From positions 1-64,000 of the forward strand of contig JBBSLP010000015.1 of the NCBI GenBank assembly GCA_038255145.1: a DNA stretch of 64,000 nt, given 5' to 3'. The stretch's first letter is position 1; every line of letters begins with the position of its first letter. The translations under genes and the position numbers were made by a program. The notes beneath the pieces were generated by a model that worked only from the letters and a program-made list of their open reading frames with translations, did not search any database and was not told the DNA's origin. This DNA comes from WHTX01 sp038255145 (GTDB lineage: Bacteria > Actinomycetota > Acidimicrobiia > Acidimicrobiales > CAIXPF01). Positions 33,793 to 43,139 of the stretch are shown here, piece by piece.

Positions 33793-33798
33793 TAGGAT
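33793..33798 (+). promoter_or_regulatory. -10 box (TAGGAT) of the nucleotidyltransferase gene
   Basis: It lies 7 nt before the ATG at 33806. It shows that the gene probably has its own promoter after cbtA and that the in-frame ATG at 33797 is not the start. Confidence 0.5.
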
Positions 33799-33805
33799 GA
33801 TCGGC

Positions 33806-34111
33806 ATGGCTGACGTGGCGTTTGCGCCGCTCAGGGCGCTGGTCGAAGCGCACAAGGAAGAGATCCGGTCCACGGTGGCTCGACATCGTGGCCGGTCGGT
33901 CGCCGTCTTCGGATCGGTGGCCCGTGGCGAGGAGACTCCGGCCAGTGACATCGACCTGTTGGTCGAGTTCGAGTCCGGCAGTTCGTTGTTCGACCTGGTC
34001 CGCGTGCAGGACGACTTGGCCGAGTTGCTGGGACGCAAGGTCGACGTGATGTCGCTGGGCGCCCTCCTGCCTCGCGACGACGACATCCGAAGCGACGCGA
34101 TCTGGCTGTGA
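33806..34111 (+). CDS. MNT-type minimal nucleotidyltransferase
   Basis: 101 residues. The catalytic pattern GSVARGEETPASDIDLLVEF (GS...DxD) is intact. Such MntA-like proteins usually pair with a HEPN toxin, which they neutralise by adenylylation. Here no HEPN gene follows; the next gene is the chelatase on the other strand. It is therefore an orphan, or its partner is elsewhere. The full family length and the last motif (KVDVMSLGALLPRDDDIRSDAIWL-type end) are present. Confidence 0.85.
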   Translation: MADVAFAPLRALVEAHKEEIRSTVARHRGRSVAVFGSVARGEETPASDIDLLVEFESGSSLFDLVRVQDDLAELLGRKVDVMSLGALLPRDDDIRSDAIWL

Positions 34112-34129
34112 GCCGCAGCCGCCTCTGAC

Positions 34130-36160
34130 CTAGCGGGGGGTGGTGAGGCGGGTCCTGATGGTGCGTTCGAGGTGGCCGTCGGTGAGGTGGTCGAGGTCGA
34201 CGAGGTCGGCGCCGAGGATGGTGGCCAGTTCGACGGCCAGGCCGAGGCGAGGACTGCGTTCGGCGTCGACCACGACACAGGGGATGCCAGCCTGGGCCAC
34301 CCGCTCGGCCGAGGCTTGCGACTGGGCCAGGGGGTCGACGCCACCGGAGGTGGCCCTACCGTCGGTGATCAGCACGATCAGGGGCTCCAGGCCCTGGTCA
34401 CCGCTGCCGCCCTGGGCCAGCTTCAACGCTGCGTCCAGGCCTGCGGCCAGGGGGGTCGGACCGCCCACGGGCAGGTCGGCCAGTCGGGAACGGGCGATCT
34501 CCACCGAGGCGGTGGGGCGCAGGACGACTTCGGCGTTCTCGCCTCGGAACGCCACCAGGGCCACCCGGTCCCGGCGTTGGTAGGCGTCGGTCAACAGGGC
34601 GAGCACCGCCCCCTTGGCCAGGGCGATGCGGCGCTCGGCTCCCATGGACCCTGAGGTGTCCACGGCCAGGATGACCAGGTTGCCCACCTTGCGCTCGCGC
34701 ACGGCAGATCGCAGGTCGGCCCGGTCTACCGCCGCTGCGGTGGGATCGGCGGCCCGGCGGCCAGCAGCGGCCAGAGCCGTGGGCAGGGCGGCCACCGGGG
34801 CACCGTCGGTGAAGGGCTTGTCACGCACGAAGCGGCCGGCGTCGCCCTGGGCCACCGACCGGCGGCCGGCGGGGGCTGTGGTGGTCCGCAGGCGCTGGCC
34901 ACCCAGCGCCGGGGCCCGTACCTCAGCCACGGGGGCGACGATCCGGCCGGGATCACCGGGCGAACTCTCGGGGGGCTGGTCAGCCGGTTGACCGTCAGCC
35001 GGTTGACCGTCGTCGCGTCGATTCGACGTCGATTCGCCGTCGGGGGGTGCCTGGGGAGAGCTGCCGTCGGAGCCTGGAGCTTCGGAGCGATCGACTTCGG
35101 CGCGCTCGTCGGCTCCGTCCGCGGGGGGTGGCGGGACGTCGCGGTCGGGCCGGGATGCTGCGGCCTGGTCGAAGGCATCGTCGAGCACTTCGGGGGGCAG
35201 GCCGGGGTCGTCGAAGGGGGAGCGGCGGCGACGGTGGCCGAGCACCAGGGGGGCCACGACGCGCAGGTCGTCCTCCGTGGCCACCGAGCGACCCTCCCAG
35301 CCGGCGTGGGCGGCGGCGGCTCGACAGAGCATGAGGTCGGCCCGCAGTCCCTCGGCCCCCACGGCAACGGCCACGGCGCTGGCCAGGGCGATCAGTTCGT
35401 CGGGCACCTCGGCGGGCACCAGCTCGGCCAACCGTCGGCGTAGGTCGGCGTCCTGGTCGGCGACATCAGCCACGGGCTCGAGGCCCCGCTCGGCGGCCAG
35501 CTGGCGGCGCACCACCTCGGCCCGCACCGCAGGGTCGTCCGAGGACACGACGTCGACGGCGAGGCCGAAGCGGTCCAAGAGCTGGGGTCGCAGCTCCCCC
35601 TCCTCGGGGTTCATGGATCCCACCAGCACGAAGCGTGCCGGGTGGCTGTGGGACACCCCGTCGCGCTCGATGCGGTTCACGCCGGACACGGCCACGTCGA
35701 GCAGGGCGTCGACGAGGTGGTCGGCCAGCAGGTTGATCTCGTCGACGTAGAGCACGCCGCCGTCGGCCGCGGCCAGCAGCCCCGTCCGCACCCGGGGCGA
35801 GCCCGTGGTCAGCAGCTCGGCTACATCGACCGAACCCAGCAGGCGGTCCTCGGTCGCCCCCAGGGGCAGCTCGACGAAGGGTCCGTCGCCGGGCAGCAGG
35901 GCGGCCAGGCCCCGGGCCAGGGTCGTCTTGGCCGACCCCTTCTCCCCCCGCAACAGCACCCCGGCCAACCGGGGCTGGGCCGCGGCCAGCAGCAGGGCCA
36001 GCTTGACCTCGTCCTGACCGACCACGGCGGAGAACGGCAGGCGCACGGCGCCGCTGGAAGGCACCGGGGACGCGGTGGTCTGCTCGGCGTGGGCCCGACC
36101 GGCCAGGGGCCCTCGGGCCGGGCCCGACCCGCCGACGGGCGGTGGCGTGGCGTCGCTCAC
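34130..36160 (-). CDS. Cobaltochelatase ChlI/ChlD-type AAA+ and VWA fusion subunit
   Basis: 676 residues. The N-terminal AAA+ half has LLRGEKGSAKTTLARGLAA (Walker A) and GGVLYVDEINLLADHLVDALLD (Walker B). A Pro/Glu/Asp-rich acidic linker of about 130 residues follows. The C-terminal VWA domain has the MIDAS motif AVDTSGSMG and TDGRATSGG. This single-chain form of the I and D subunits powers metal insertion by CobN in many actinobacteria. The GTG start overlaps the cobN stop (GTGA). It is the last gene of the cobQ-cobN-chlID operon under a B12 riboswitch. The linker DNA carries one copy of a dispersed 19-bp motif (35020-35038). Confidence 0.93.
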   Translation of the reverse strand: MSDATPPPVGGSGPARGPLAGRAHAEQTTASPVPSSGAVRLPFSAVVGQDEVKLALLLAAAQPRLAGVLLRGEKGSAKTTLARGLAALLPGDGPFVELPLGATEDRLLGSVDVAELLTTGSPRVRTGLLAAADGGVLYVDEINLLADHLVDALLDVAVSGVNRIERDGVSHSHPARFVLVGSMNPEEGELRPQLLDRFGLAVDVVSSDDPAVRAEVVRRQLAAERGLEPVADVADQDADLRRRLAELVPAEVPDELIALASAVAVAVGAEGLRADLMLCRAAAAHAGWEGRSVATEDDLRVVAPLVLGHRRRRSPFDDPGLPPEVLDDAFDQAAASRPDRDVPPPPADGADERAEVDRSEAPGSDGSSPQAPPDGESTSNRRDDGQPADGQPADQPPESSPGDPGRIVAPVAEVRAPALGGQRLRTTTAPAGRRSVAQGDAGRFVRDKPFTDGAPVAALPTALAAAGRRAADPTAAAVDRADLRSAVRERKVGNLVILAVDTSGSMGAERRIALAKGAVLALLTDAYQRRDRVALVAFRGENAEVVLRPTASVEIARSRLADLPVGGPTPLAAGLDAALKLAQGGSGDQGLEPLIVLITDGRATSGGVDPLAQSQASAERVAQAGIPCVVVDAERSPRLGLAVELATILGADLVDLDHLTDGHLERTIRTRLTTPR
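35020..35038. repeat. Dispersed motif copy 1, GATTCGACGTCGATTCGCC
   Basis: An exact 19-bp copy of a motif seen four times in the window. This copy lies in coding DNA, in the low-complexity linker of the chelatase gene. Confidence 0.7.
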
Positions 36161-39100
36161 CGGCGCTCCTCCCAGCCCTCGGCTTCGAGGATGGCATCGC
36201 GCAGGGTGGTCAGGGCCTCGGCGCTGGCCGCCCACATGCCCCGTTCGTTGGCCTCCAGCAGCTTCTCGGCGATGGAGCGCAGGGCCCAGGGGTTGGACCG
36301 CTCGAAGAACTTGCGCACGGCGGGGTCGGCCACGTAGCTGGCTGTCACCCGCTCGTACATCCAGTCCTCGACGACGTGGGCGGTGGCGTCGTAGCCGAAC
36401 AGGTAGTCGACGGTGGCCGACATCTCGAAGGCCCCCTTGTAGCCGTGGCGCTGCATGGCCTCGATCCAGCGGGGGTTGACGACCCGGGTGCGCACCACCC
36501 GGGCCGCCTCTTCGGCCAGCGAACGCACCTGGGGGCGGGCGGGGTCGGCCGAATCGCCGAACCACGCCTTGGGATCGCGCCCCGTCAGCGAGCGGATGGT
36601 GGCCACCATGCCGCCGTGCTCCTGCAGGTAGTCGTCGGAGTCGAAGATGTCGTGCTCGCGGTTGTCCTGGTTCTTCACGGCCACGTCGATGGCGGCGAAG
36701 CGCCGGCGCATGGCGTCCTCGTCGGCCACCCCGTAGGCCGCCCGTCCGAAGGAGAAGCCCGACCAGGCGATGTACACCGCGGCCAGGTCGTCGTCCGAGC
36801 GCCAGTTGCGCTGCTCCAGCAGCTGCAGCAGGCCCACCCCGTAGGTGCCGGGCCCGGGGCCGAAGATGCGGGGGTCGGTCGAGCCCGAAGCGGCCACGAA
36901 GTTCGATTCGGGGGCCTCGTCCAGGGCCGCCACCAGCTCGACGGCCTCGTCGACCAGGTTGACCAGGTTGGGGAAGGCGTCGCGGAAGAAGCCCGAGATG
37001 CGCAGGGTGACGTCGATGCGGGGCCGGCCCAGCTCGGCCGGGGGGATGACCTCGAGGCCCACCACCCGGCGGGACTCGGGCGCCCACACCGGGCGCACCC
37101 CCAAGAGCGCCAGGGCCTCGGCCACGTCGTCGCCCTGCGTGCGCATGACGGCCGTGCCCCACAGCACCAGGCCCACGGTGCGGGGGTAGTCGCCCTCCTC
37201 CTCGAGGTGGCGGGCCAGGAGGGCGTCGGCCAGCCGGCAGCCCACCTCCCAGCTCAGCTCGGAGGGCAGCGACTTGGGGTCGACGGAGTAGAAGTTCCGC
37301 CCCGTGGGCAGGACGTGGGCCCCGCCCCGGGTCAGGCTGCCGCTGGGCCCGGCGGGCACGTGGCGCCCCTCCAGCCCGGCCAGCAGGTTGGTGAGCTCGT
37401 CGGTGGAGCGGCCGAGCATGGGCACCAGCCACTGGCACGCCCAGCGCACGGTGGGCAGATCATCCTCCGCTGCGTGCCAGCCCCGAGCGGCGGCGGCCAC
37501 CAGCAGCTGGCGGGCCCCGGCCTCGATGGCGTCCAGCGCCAGCGGGTCCTGCAGGTCGAGGCCGTCACGATCGGCCACGGTCTGTCGCAGCGAGGGCACC
37601 CGGCTCCCCTGGGCCAGGCGGGTGATGGCCAGGACCAGGTCGACCAGGGCCTCGCCCTCGGGGGGCTGGCCCAGGGTGTGCAGGCCGCCACGGATCTGGG
37701 CGTCCTTGAGGCTGCACAGGTAGCCGTCCACGTGCAGCAGCACGTCGTCGAAGCTGTCCTCGTCGGGGGACTCGTCGAGACCCAGGTCGCGGTCGATGGC
37801 CGCCTCCTGGAGCAGGGCCCATATGCGGTCGCGCAGGGCGGGCAGCTTGGTGGGGTCGAGCGACTGGAGCTGGGCGTACTCGTCGAACAGCTGCTCGAGG
37901 CGGGCCATCTCGTCGTAGGTGTCGGCCCTGGTCATGGGGGGCAGCAGGTGGTCGATGACCACGGCGTGGGTGCGGCGCTTGGCCTGGCTGCCCTCGCCGG
38001 GGTCGTTGACCACGAAGGGGTAGAAGAAGGGCACGTCGCCCAGCGCGGCGTCGGGCCAGCAGCCCGCCGACAGGGCCAGGGCCTTGCCCGGCAGCCACTC
38101 CAGGGTGCCGTGCTTGCCCAGGTGGACGATGGCGTCGGCCCCCCACACCTCGTCCAGCCAGCGGTAGAAGGCCACGTAGTGGTGGGCCGGAGCCAGGTTG
38201 GGGGAGTGGTAGACGGCCACGGGGTCGTCTCCGTAGCCCCGGGGCGGCTGGATGGCAACGACCACGTTGCCCAGGTCGAGGCCGCTGAACACGAGCTGGC
38301 CGTCGACGATGCGCTGCTGTCCCGGGGCCGGCCCCCAGGCCCCTTCCAGCTCGCCCCGGGCATCGTCGGGCAGGGTGGCGAACCACGAGCTGTACCTATG
38401 TCCGTCCATATGTCCGACGGCCGCCGCCAGCTGCTCGGGGGACAGGGTCTCGGACTCGTAGGTCAGCCCGTCGGCCAGGGCGGCCATGAGGGTGTCGCCG
38501 TCGGCGGGACGGTCGCTGAGCTGGTAGCCGGCCCGGGCCAGGGCATCGAGGATGAGGATGGCCGAGGCCGGGGTGTCCAGGCCCACGGCGTTGCCCAGAC
38601 GGCTGCGCTTGGTGGGGTAGGCGCTGAGGATGATGGCCACCTTGCGCTGGGCGGCGGGGGTGTGGCGCAGGCGGGCGTAACGGGCGGCCAGGCCGGCGAC
38701 CCGGGCCACCCGGTCGGGGACGGTGCGGTAGGCCCGGACGGAGACGCCGAGCTCGTCGCCGTCGTCCACCACCTCGTTGAAGGCGAACACGGGGGCCACC
38801 ACGCGGCCGTCGAGCTCGGGGATGGCCACCCCGGCGGTGGCGTCGTAGGGGCCGAGCCCGGCGTCCGACGCCTGCCACTGCTCGCGGGACCAACCCGAGG
38901 ACGGGGCCTGGAGGATGGGCACGTCCAGGGAGGCCAGGGCCGACGCGTCCCAGGTCTCGGCCTCGAGACCGCCGTCGGCGCCGATGACCCCGGCCCCCGC
39001 CGACGCCCCACCGGCAGCCAGCACCGTGGTGACGAGCACGTCGATGTCGGCGTTGCCCAACAGGTCGACCACGGGCTGTCCGGCCTGGTCACGGACCGAG

Positions 39101-39690
39101 TAGCACCACACGGCCATGGCGTCGACGCCGGCCGCTTCCAGCCCGTCGCACAGGTCGGTGACGAACTGGGTGTTGCCCGCCACCAGGTGGGCCCGGTAGA
39201 AGACCACGCCCACCAGCGGCTTGGCCGGGTCCCGCTGGATGGGGGCCCGCCACACCCCGTGGGAGGGGATCTCCTTGGGGGCGTCGAAGCCGAAGCCCTC
39301 GAGCAGCACGGTGTCGGCCACGAAGCGCAGCAGGTGCTCGAAGTTCTCGGGCCCGCCGTTGACCAGGTAGCCGAAGCCCTCGGTCACGATGGCGCTGGGC
39401 ACGGTGGACAGGGCGGTGAGGTTGGCGTCGGGCACCCCCTCGCCGCTCCAGGCGATGAAGGGGATGCTCCGTTCGAGGCAGCGGCGTCGAAGGTCGTCGA
39501 AGCCGTCCTCCCAGCCGGTGCGACCCCGCAGCAGGCGCACGAGCACGCAGCGGGCGCCGTCGAGGTCGAGGGGCTCGTCGAAGGTCCACGGCTGGGCGGC
39601 CCGGACCCGGTCGAAGCCCTCGGGCAGGGACTCGACGGCCGTGCGCAGGGCGAGGATCTCGGTGTCGACGTTGGTGATGTACCAGATCAC
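36157..39690 (-). CDS. cobN: Cobaltochelatase large subunit CobN
   Basis: A 1,177-residue subunit that binds the corrin ring (hydrogenobyrinate a,c-diamide in the aerobic route) and Co2+. The family pattern is clear: MIWYITNVDTEILALR at the start, GVVFYRAHLVAGNTQFVTDLCDGLEAAG, the conserved HLGKHGTLEWLPGKALALS block and a C-terminal RNPRWIEAMQRHGYKGAFE-type segment (here VNPRWIEAMQRHGYKGAFEM). The length is typical. It overlaps both neighbours by 4 bp, so all three are co-translated. It works with the ChlI/ChlD fusion downstream. Confidence 0.96.
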   Translation of the reverse strand: MIWYITNVDTEILALRTAVESLPEGFDRVRAAQPWTFDEPLDLDGARCVLVRLLRGRTGWEDGFDDLRRRCLERSIPFIAWSGEGVPDANLTALSTVPSAIVTEGFGYLVNGGPENFEHLLRFVADTVLLEGFGFDAPKEIPSHGVWRAPIQRDPAKPLVGVVFYRAHLVAGNTQFVTDLCDGLEAAGVDAMAVWCYSVRDQAGQPVVDLLGNADIDVLVTTVLAAGGASAGAGVIGADGGLEAETWDASALASLDVPILQAPSSGWSREQWQASDAGLGPYDATAGVAIPELDGRVVAPVFAFNEVVDDGDELGVSVRAYRTVPDRVARVAGLAARYARLRHTPAAQRKVAIILSAYPTKRSRLGNAVGLDTPASAILILDALARAGYQLSDRPADGDTLMAALADGLTYESETLSPEQLAAAVGHMDGHRYSSWFATLPDDARGELEGAWGPAPGQQRIVDGQLVFSGLDLGNVVVAIQPPRGYGDDPVAVYHSPNLAPAHHYVAFYRWLDEVWGADAIVHLGKHGTLEWLPGKALALSAGCWPDAALGDVPFFYPFVVNDPGEGSQAKRRTHAVVIDHLLPPMTRADTYDEMARLEQLFDEYAQLQSLDPTKLPALRDRIWALLQEAAIDRDLGLDESPDEDSFDDVLLHVDGYLCSLKDAQIRGGLHTLGQPPEGEALVDLVLAITRLAQGSRVPSLRQTVADRDGLDLQDPLALDAIEAGARQLLVAAAARGWHAAEDDLPTVRWACQWLVPMLGRSTDELTNLLAGLEGRHVPAGPSGSLTRGGAHVLPTGRNFYSVDPKSLPSELSWEVGCRLADALLARHLEEEGDYPRTVGLVLWGTAVMRTQGDDVAEALALLGVRPVWAPESRRVVGLEVIPPAELGRPRIDVTLRISGFFRDAFPNLVNLVDEAVELVAALDEAPESNFVAASGSTDPRIFGPGPGTYGVGLLQLLEQRNWRSDDDLAAVYIAWSGFSFGRAAYGVADEDAMRRRFAAIDVAVKNQDNREHDIFDSDDYLQEHGGMVATIRSLTGRDPKAWFGDSADPARPQVRSLAEEAARVVRTRVVNPRWIEAMQRHGYKGAFEMSATVDYLFGYDATAHVVEDWMYERVTASYVADPAVRKFFERSNPWALRSIAEKLLEANERGMWAASAEALTTLRDAILEAEGWEERR

Positions 39691-41255
39691 AGCTGTGCGT
39701 CCATGGTGGGGCGTCCTTGCTGGGGGGTCGGCCCGGGGGGCAGGGCGGCCGAGGCGATGAGGGCGAAGATGGCGTCGAGGTCGAGGTGGACCTCGAGGGC
39801 GTCGGCCAAGCGGTCGATGCGGGCCTCGCGCCGGGCGGCGAAGCCGGTGGCGCCGGGGGAGAAGCGCTTCGTCCCCTGCTGGGCCACCCTGGTCAGGAAG
39901 GCGGCCCGGAAGGCATCGTTCTCGAACAGGCCGTGCACCGTGGTGCCGTGGACGTTGGCGATGCTGATGCCCTCGGGGTCGTTGTCAGCGTCGCTGTCGG
40001 CGTGGTCGCCGTCGAGGGCGAGGAAGGTGTCGCCGCCCTCGACCCGGACCCGGCCGTGGTGGATCTGGTAGCCCGCGACCGGGTGGCCCAGGGCGGTGCC
40101 GCTGACCCGGCGGGTGACCTTGTCGGCGCCGAAGTGGGTGCTCACGGGCAGCAGGGCCAGACCGTCGACCGAGCCGGCGCCCGATTCGACCTCGTCGTCG
40201 ATGCTGCGGCCCAGCATCTGATAGCCGCCGCAGATGCCGATGACGGTGGTGCCGGCGACGGCGGCGGTGCGGATGGCCCGCTCCAGGCCCCGGTCCCGCA
40301 GCCAGGCCAGGTCGGCCACCGTGGCCTTGGTGCCGGGCAGCACGATCAGGTCGGGGCGGCCCAGGCCGGCGGCATCGGCCACGAAGCGGACGCCGACGCC
40401 GGGCTCGTGGACCAGGGGATCGAGGTCGGTGAAGTTGGAGATGCGGGGGAAGGAGATGACGGCCACGTCGAGCAGGTCGCCGGTGTTGTCGCTCGATCGG
40501 CGGGCCGCGGGCGGCGGGGTGCGCAGGGCCAGGGAGTCCTCGGCGTCGAGCTCGACCCCGTCCAGCCAGGGCAGCACCCCCAGGGTGGGCACGCCGCTGC
40601 GTGCTTCGAGCTGGGCGCAGCCGTCGAGCAGCAGGGCGGGGTCGCCCCGCAGCTTGTTGATGACGAAGCCCCTGACCAGGGCCCGGTAGTGGTCGGGCAG
40701 CAGGGCCACGGTGCCGTACAGGGCGGCGAAGACGCCGCCCAGGTCGATGTCGCCGACGACGATGGCGGGGAGCGCGGCTTCGTGGGCGATGCGCAGGTTG
40801 ACGATGTCGTGGGCCAGCAGGTTGATCTCGGTGGGGCTGCCGGCGCCCTCGCAGATGACCACGTCGAAGCGTCTGCGCAGGTCGGCGAGGGCGTCGAGGA
40901 CCAGGCCCAGGAGCTGGGGCTTGTGCTGGTGGTACTCGACCGCGCTCATGACGCCGACGGGGCGGCCGAGGACGACGACCTGGCTGGTGCGCTCGGCCGT
41001 GGGCTTGAGGAGGATGGGGTTCATGGCCACCTCGGCGTCGATGCCCGCCGCAGTGGCCTGGAGACCCTGGGCCCGGCCGATCTCGTGGCCCGAGGGGGTG
41101 ACGACCGAGTTCAGGGCCATGTTCTGGGCCTTGAAGGGGGCGACCTTGACGCCGCGGCGGGCCAGCACCCGGCACAGACCGGCCACCAGCGTGGTCTTGC
41201 CCGAGTTCGAGGTGGTGCCGCACACCATCAGGCCGCCCCGCAGGTCGGTGCGCAT
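39687..41255 (-). CDS. cobQ: Cobyric acid synthase
   Basis: 522 residues. It amidates four side chains of adenosylcobyrinate a,c-diamide. The dethiobiotin-synthetase-like ATP domain has GTTSNSGKTTLVAGLCRVL, FKAQNMALNSVVT and CEGAGSPTEINLL. The class I glutamine amidotransferase domain has the Cys in VIGICGGYQMLGR and His in VHGTTVHGLFEND. It is the first gene of the operon, about 40 bp downstream of the B12 box. The ATG start follows GGAG at suitable spacing. Confidence 0.96.
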   Translation of the reverse strand: MRTDLRGGLMVCGTTSNSGKTTLVAGLCRVLARRGVKVAPFKAQNMALNSVVTPSGHEIGRAQGLQATAAGIDAEVAMNPILLKPTAERTSQVVVLGRPVGVMSAVEYHQHKPQLLGLVLDALADLRRRFDVVICEGAGSPTEINLLAHDIVNLRIAHEAALPAIVVGDIDLGGVFAALYGTVALLPDHYRALVRGFVINKLRGDPALLLDGCAQLEARSGVPTLGVLPWLDGVELDAEDSLALRTPPPAARRSSDNTGDLLDVAVISFPRISNFTDLDPLVHEPGVGVRFVADAAGLGRPDLIVLPGTKATVADLAWLRDRGLERAIRTAAVAGTTVIGICGGYQMLGRSIDDEVESGAGSVDGLALLPVSTHFGADKVTRRVSGTALGHPVAGYQIHHGRVRVEGGDTFLALDGDHADSDADNDPEGISIANVHGTTVHGLFENDAFRAAFLTRVAQQGTKRFSPGATGFAARREARIDRLADALEVHLDLDAIFALIASAALPPGPTPQQGRPTMDAQL

Positions 41256-41295
41256 GGGTTTGACGTCTCCCGCGTCGGTGCTGCTCGGTTCGGCG

Positions 41296-41468
41296 GCGCA
41301 GGTGTCCTGGCTCCCGGATCGACGCTCGCCTCCAGCCTTCCAGCCCCGAGAGCCGTGGCGGTGACCAACGCAGCCTCGTCGTGCCTGCGGTGGTGGAGGG
41401 TCGCTCCCCGGTGACAGTTGCGGGACAGCCCCGGATTCGCACCGGTGTTCCCTGCGTTGCTGGTGGCC
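41296..41468 (-). ncRNA. Cobalamin (B12) riboswitch upstream of cobQ-cobN-chlID
   Basis: Read on the minus strand, GGGAACACCGGTGCGAATCCG, GGGGCTGTCCCGCAACTGTC, GGGGCTGGAAGGCTGGAGGCGAG and the B12 box AGCCAGGACACCTGCGCC occur in order. A -10-like TAGCGT lies upstream at 41470-41475. It likely represses synthesis when B12 is abundant. Confidence 0.93.
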
Positions 41469-41549
41469 GACGCTACCAGAGGCCCTACCGGTGGCCCGGG
41501 GCGGCCCGGTCGGCGGTCCGGCGTGTCGGCACCGGCGGCCCGTTCAGCC

Positions 41550-41568
41550 GAATCGACGGCGATTCGCC
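41550..41568. repeat. Dispersed motif copy 2 (two mismatches), upstream of cobK
   Basis: GAATCGACGGCGATTCGCC, 17 of 19 positions identical to copy 1. It lies 3 bp upstream of the cobK -10 box (41571-41576). Confidence 0.6.
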
Positions 41569-41570
41569 GC

Positions 41571-41576
41571 TACGGT
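41571..41576 (+). promoter_or_regulatory. -10 box (TACGGT) of cobK
   Basis: It lies 8 nt before the ATG at 41585. It marks a leaderless start and separates cobK transcription from the divergent riboswitch. Confidence 0.5.
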
Positions 41577-41584
41577 CGGCGGGC

Positions 41585-42379
41585 ATGGCCCCTCCCGCCC
41601 GGCTGCTGGTGCTGGGGGGGACGACCGAGGCCGCTGACCTGGTGCGGCGGCTGCACGCCCCGGGCGGGCTGGCCGGCGTGGGGCAGGTCGAGGTCACGAC
41701 CTCGTTGGCCGGGCGCACGGCCCGACCGGCGCCGTTGCCCGGCGGCCGGCGGGTGGGCGGCTTCGGCGGGCCCGAAGGGCTGGCCCGCTACCTGGCCGAC
41801 GAGGGGATCGACGTGCTGGTCGACGCCACCCACCCCTTCGCCGCCCACATGCCGTGGCACGCCGCCGAAGCGGCTGCCGCCACCGGGGTGCGCCGCCTGC
41901 GACTGCTGCGCCCGGGCTGGTCATCTCAGCCCGGCGACCGTTGGCACGTGGTGGCCGACCTCGACGCCGCCGGCGCCGAGCTGGCCCGGCAGGGTCGGCA
42001 CCGGGTGTTCCTCACCACCGGCCGCCAGGAGCTGGCGCCCTTCGCCGCCCTGGCCGACGCCGGCACCTGGTTCCTCATCCGCACCATCGACCCGCCCGAC
42101 CCCCAGCCCCTGGTCGGCGCGGTCGTCGTGCTGTCCCGGGGGCCCTTCGACGTGGCCGCCGAGCGCGACCTGCTGCTCGAGTACGACATCGACGCCCTGG
42201 TCACCAAGGACAGCGGTGGCGACGCCACCTCGGCCAAGCTCGACGCCGCCCGAGCACTGGGCCTGGACGTCGTCGTCGTGGCCCGCCCGCCCACACCCTC
42301 CGGCCCCGTGGTCCCCGACGTCGACGGCGCGCTGGCCTGGCTGGTCAGTCAGCTGGGGCCGGCACCCGGCGGGGGGTGA
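41585..42379 (+). CDS. cobK: Precorrin-6A reductase
   Basis: A 264-residue NAD(P)H-dependent reductase of the corrin ring, late in the ring-modification pathway. Family motifs are LLVLGGTTEAADLVRRL (nucleotide site), DVLVDATHPFAAHMPWHAAEA, VFLTTGRQELAPF and ALVTKDSGGDATSAKLDAA. The ATG start follows a leaderless promoter. It converges on cobJ with a 35-bp overlap of coding sequence (42345-42379). Confidence 0.93.
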   Translation: MAPPARLLVLGGTTEAADLVRRLHAPGGLAGVGQVEVTTSLAGRTARPAPLPGGRRVGGFGGPEGLARYLADEGIDVLVDATHPFAAHMPWHAAEAAAATGVRRLRLLRPGWSSQPGDRWHVVADLDAAGAELARQGRHRVFLTTGRQELAPFAALADAGTWFLIRTIDPPDPQPLVGAVVVLSRGPFDVAAERDLLLEYDIDALVTKDSGGDATSAKLDAARALGLDVVVVARPPTPSGPVVPDVDGALAWLVSQLGPAPGGG

Positions 42380-43139
42380 AGACCCACTCGTGGCCGCTGG
42401 CATCGTGGAAGCGCCGGGTGGCGGAGGATCCCACCAGCAGGATGGTGCGCATGTCGGCTCGGGCCGGGTCGAGCTCGCCCAGGGCCACGGTGGCCACGGC
42501 CTGGGCCTCACCGCCCACGTCACGGGCCAGCACCACCGGGGTTTCCGGCGAACGGTGGCGGCCGATGATCTCCAGGGCCCGGCCCAGCTGCCAGGGCCGA
42601 TGGCGGGAGATGGGGTTGTACAACGCCAGCACGAAGTCGGCCCCCGCCGCGGCGTCCAACCGGCGCTCTACGAGCTCCCAGGGCTTGAGCACATCGGACA
42701 ACGAGATCACGCAGAAGTCATGGCCCAGCGGTGCCCCCACCAGGGCCGCGGCCGCAGTGGCCGCGGTGACGCCGGGCAGGATGGCCAGCTCGACACCGGC
42801 CCATCGACCGGCGACCGAACCTGCCTCCAGCTCCTCGAGCACGGCGGCGGCCATGGCGAACACGCCGGGATCACCGGAGGAGACCACCACCACGTCACCG
42901 CCGGCCTCGGCCAGGTCGAGGGCGTGGCGGGACCGGTCGGCCTCGACCCGGTTGTCCGAGGCGTGGCGGCGCTGGCCCCGTCGCTCGGGCACCCGGGCCA
43001 CGTAGGTGGCGTAGCCGACGATGTCCGTGGCCCGGGCCAGCCGTTCGGCCACCTCGGGCGTCGTCGTGGCCGGACCGCCGGGACCGAGGCCGACCACGGC
43101 CAGCCGGCCGCCTCGGCCCCGCAGCACCGCCGGGCTCAA
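42345..43139 (-). CDS. cobJ: Precorrin-3B C17-methyltransferase
   Basis: A 264-residue tetrapyrrole methylase that contracts the ring while methylating C17. The SAM site GRLAVVGLGPGGPATTTPEV, the segment VVVVSSGDPGVFAMAAAVLEELE and AILPGVTAATAAAALVGAPLGHDFCVISLSD (family-typical) are present. It is the last gene of the cbiD-cobG-cobH-cobI-cobJ operon and overlaps cobI by 4 bp. Its 3' end overlaps cobK on the other strand. Confidence 0.93.
   Translation of the reverse strand: MSPAVLRGRGGRLAVVGLGPGGPATTTPEVAERLARATDIVGYATYVARVPERRGQRRHASDNRVEADRSRHALDLAEAGGDVVVVSSGDPGVFAMAAAVLEELEAGSVAGRWAGVELAILPGVTAATAAAALVGAPLGHDFCVISLSDVLKPWELVERRLDAAAGADFVLALYNPISRHRPWQLGRALEIIGRHRSPETPVVLARDVGGEAQAVATVALGELDPARADMRTILLVGSSATRRFHDASGHEWVFTPRRVPAPAD

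Noticed and set aside
36142..40071. A plus-strand open frame of about 1,300 codons
   Set aside because: Antisense of cobN; composition is a mirror of the real gene.
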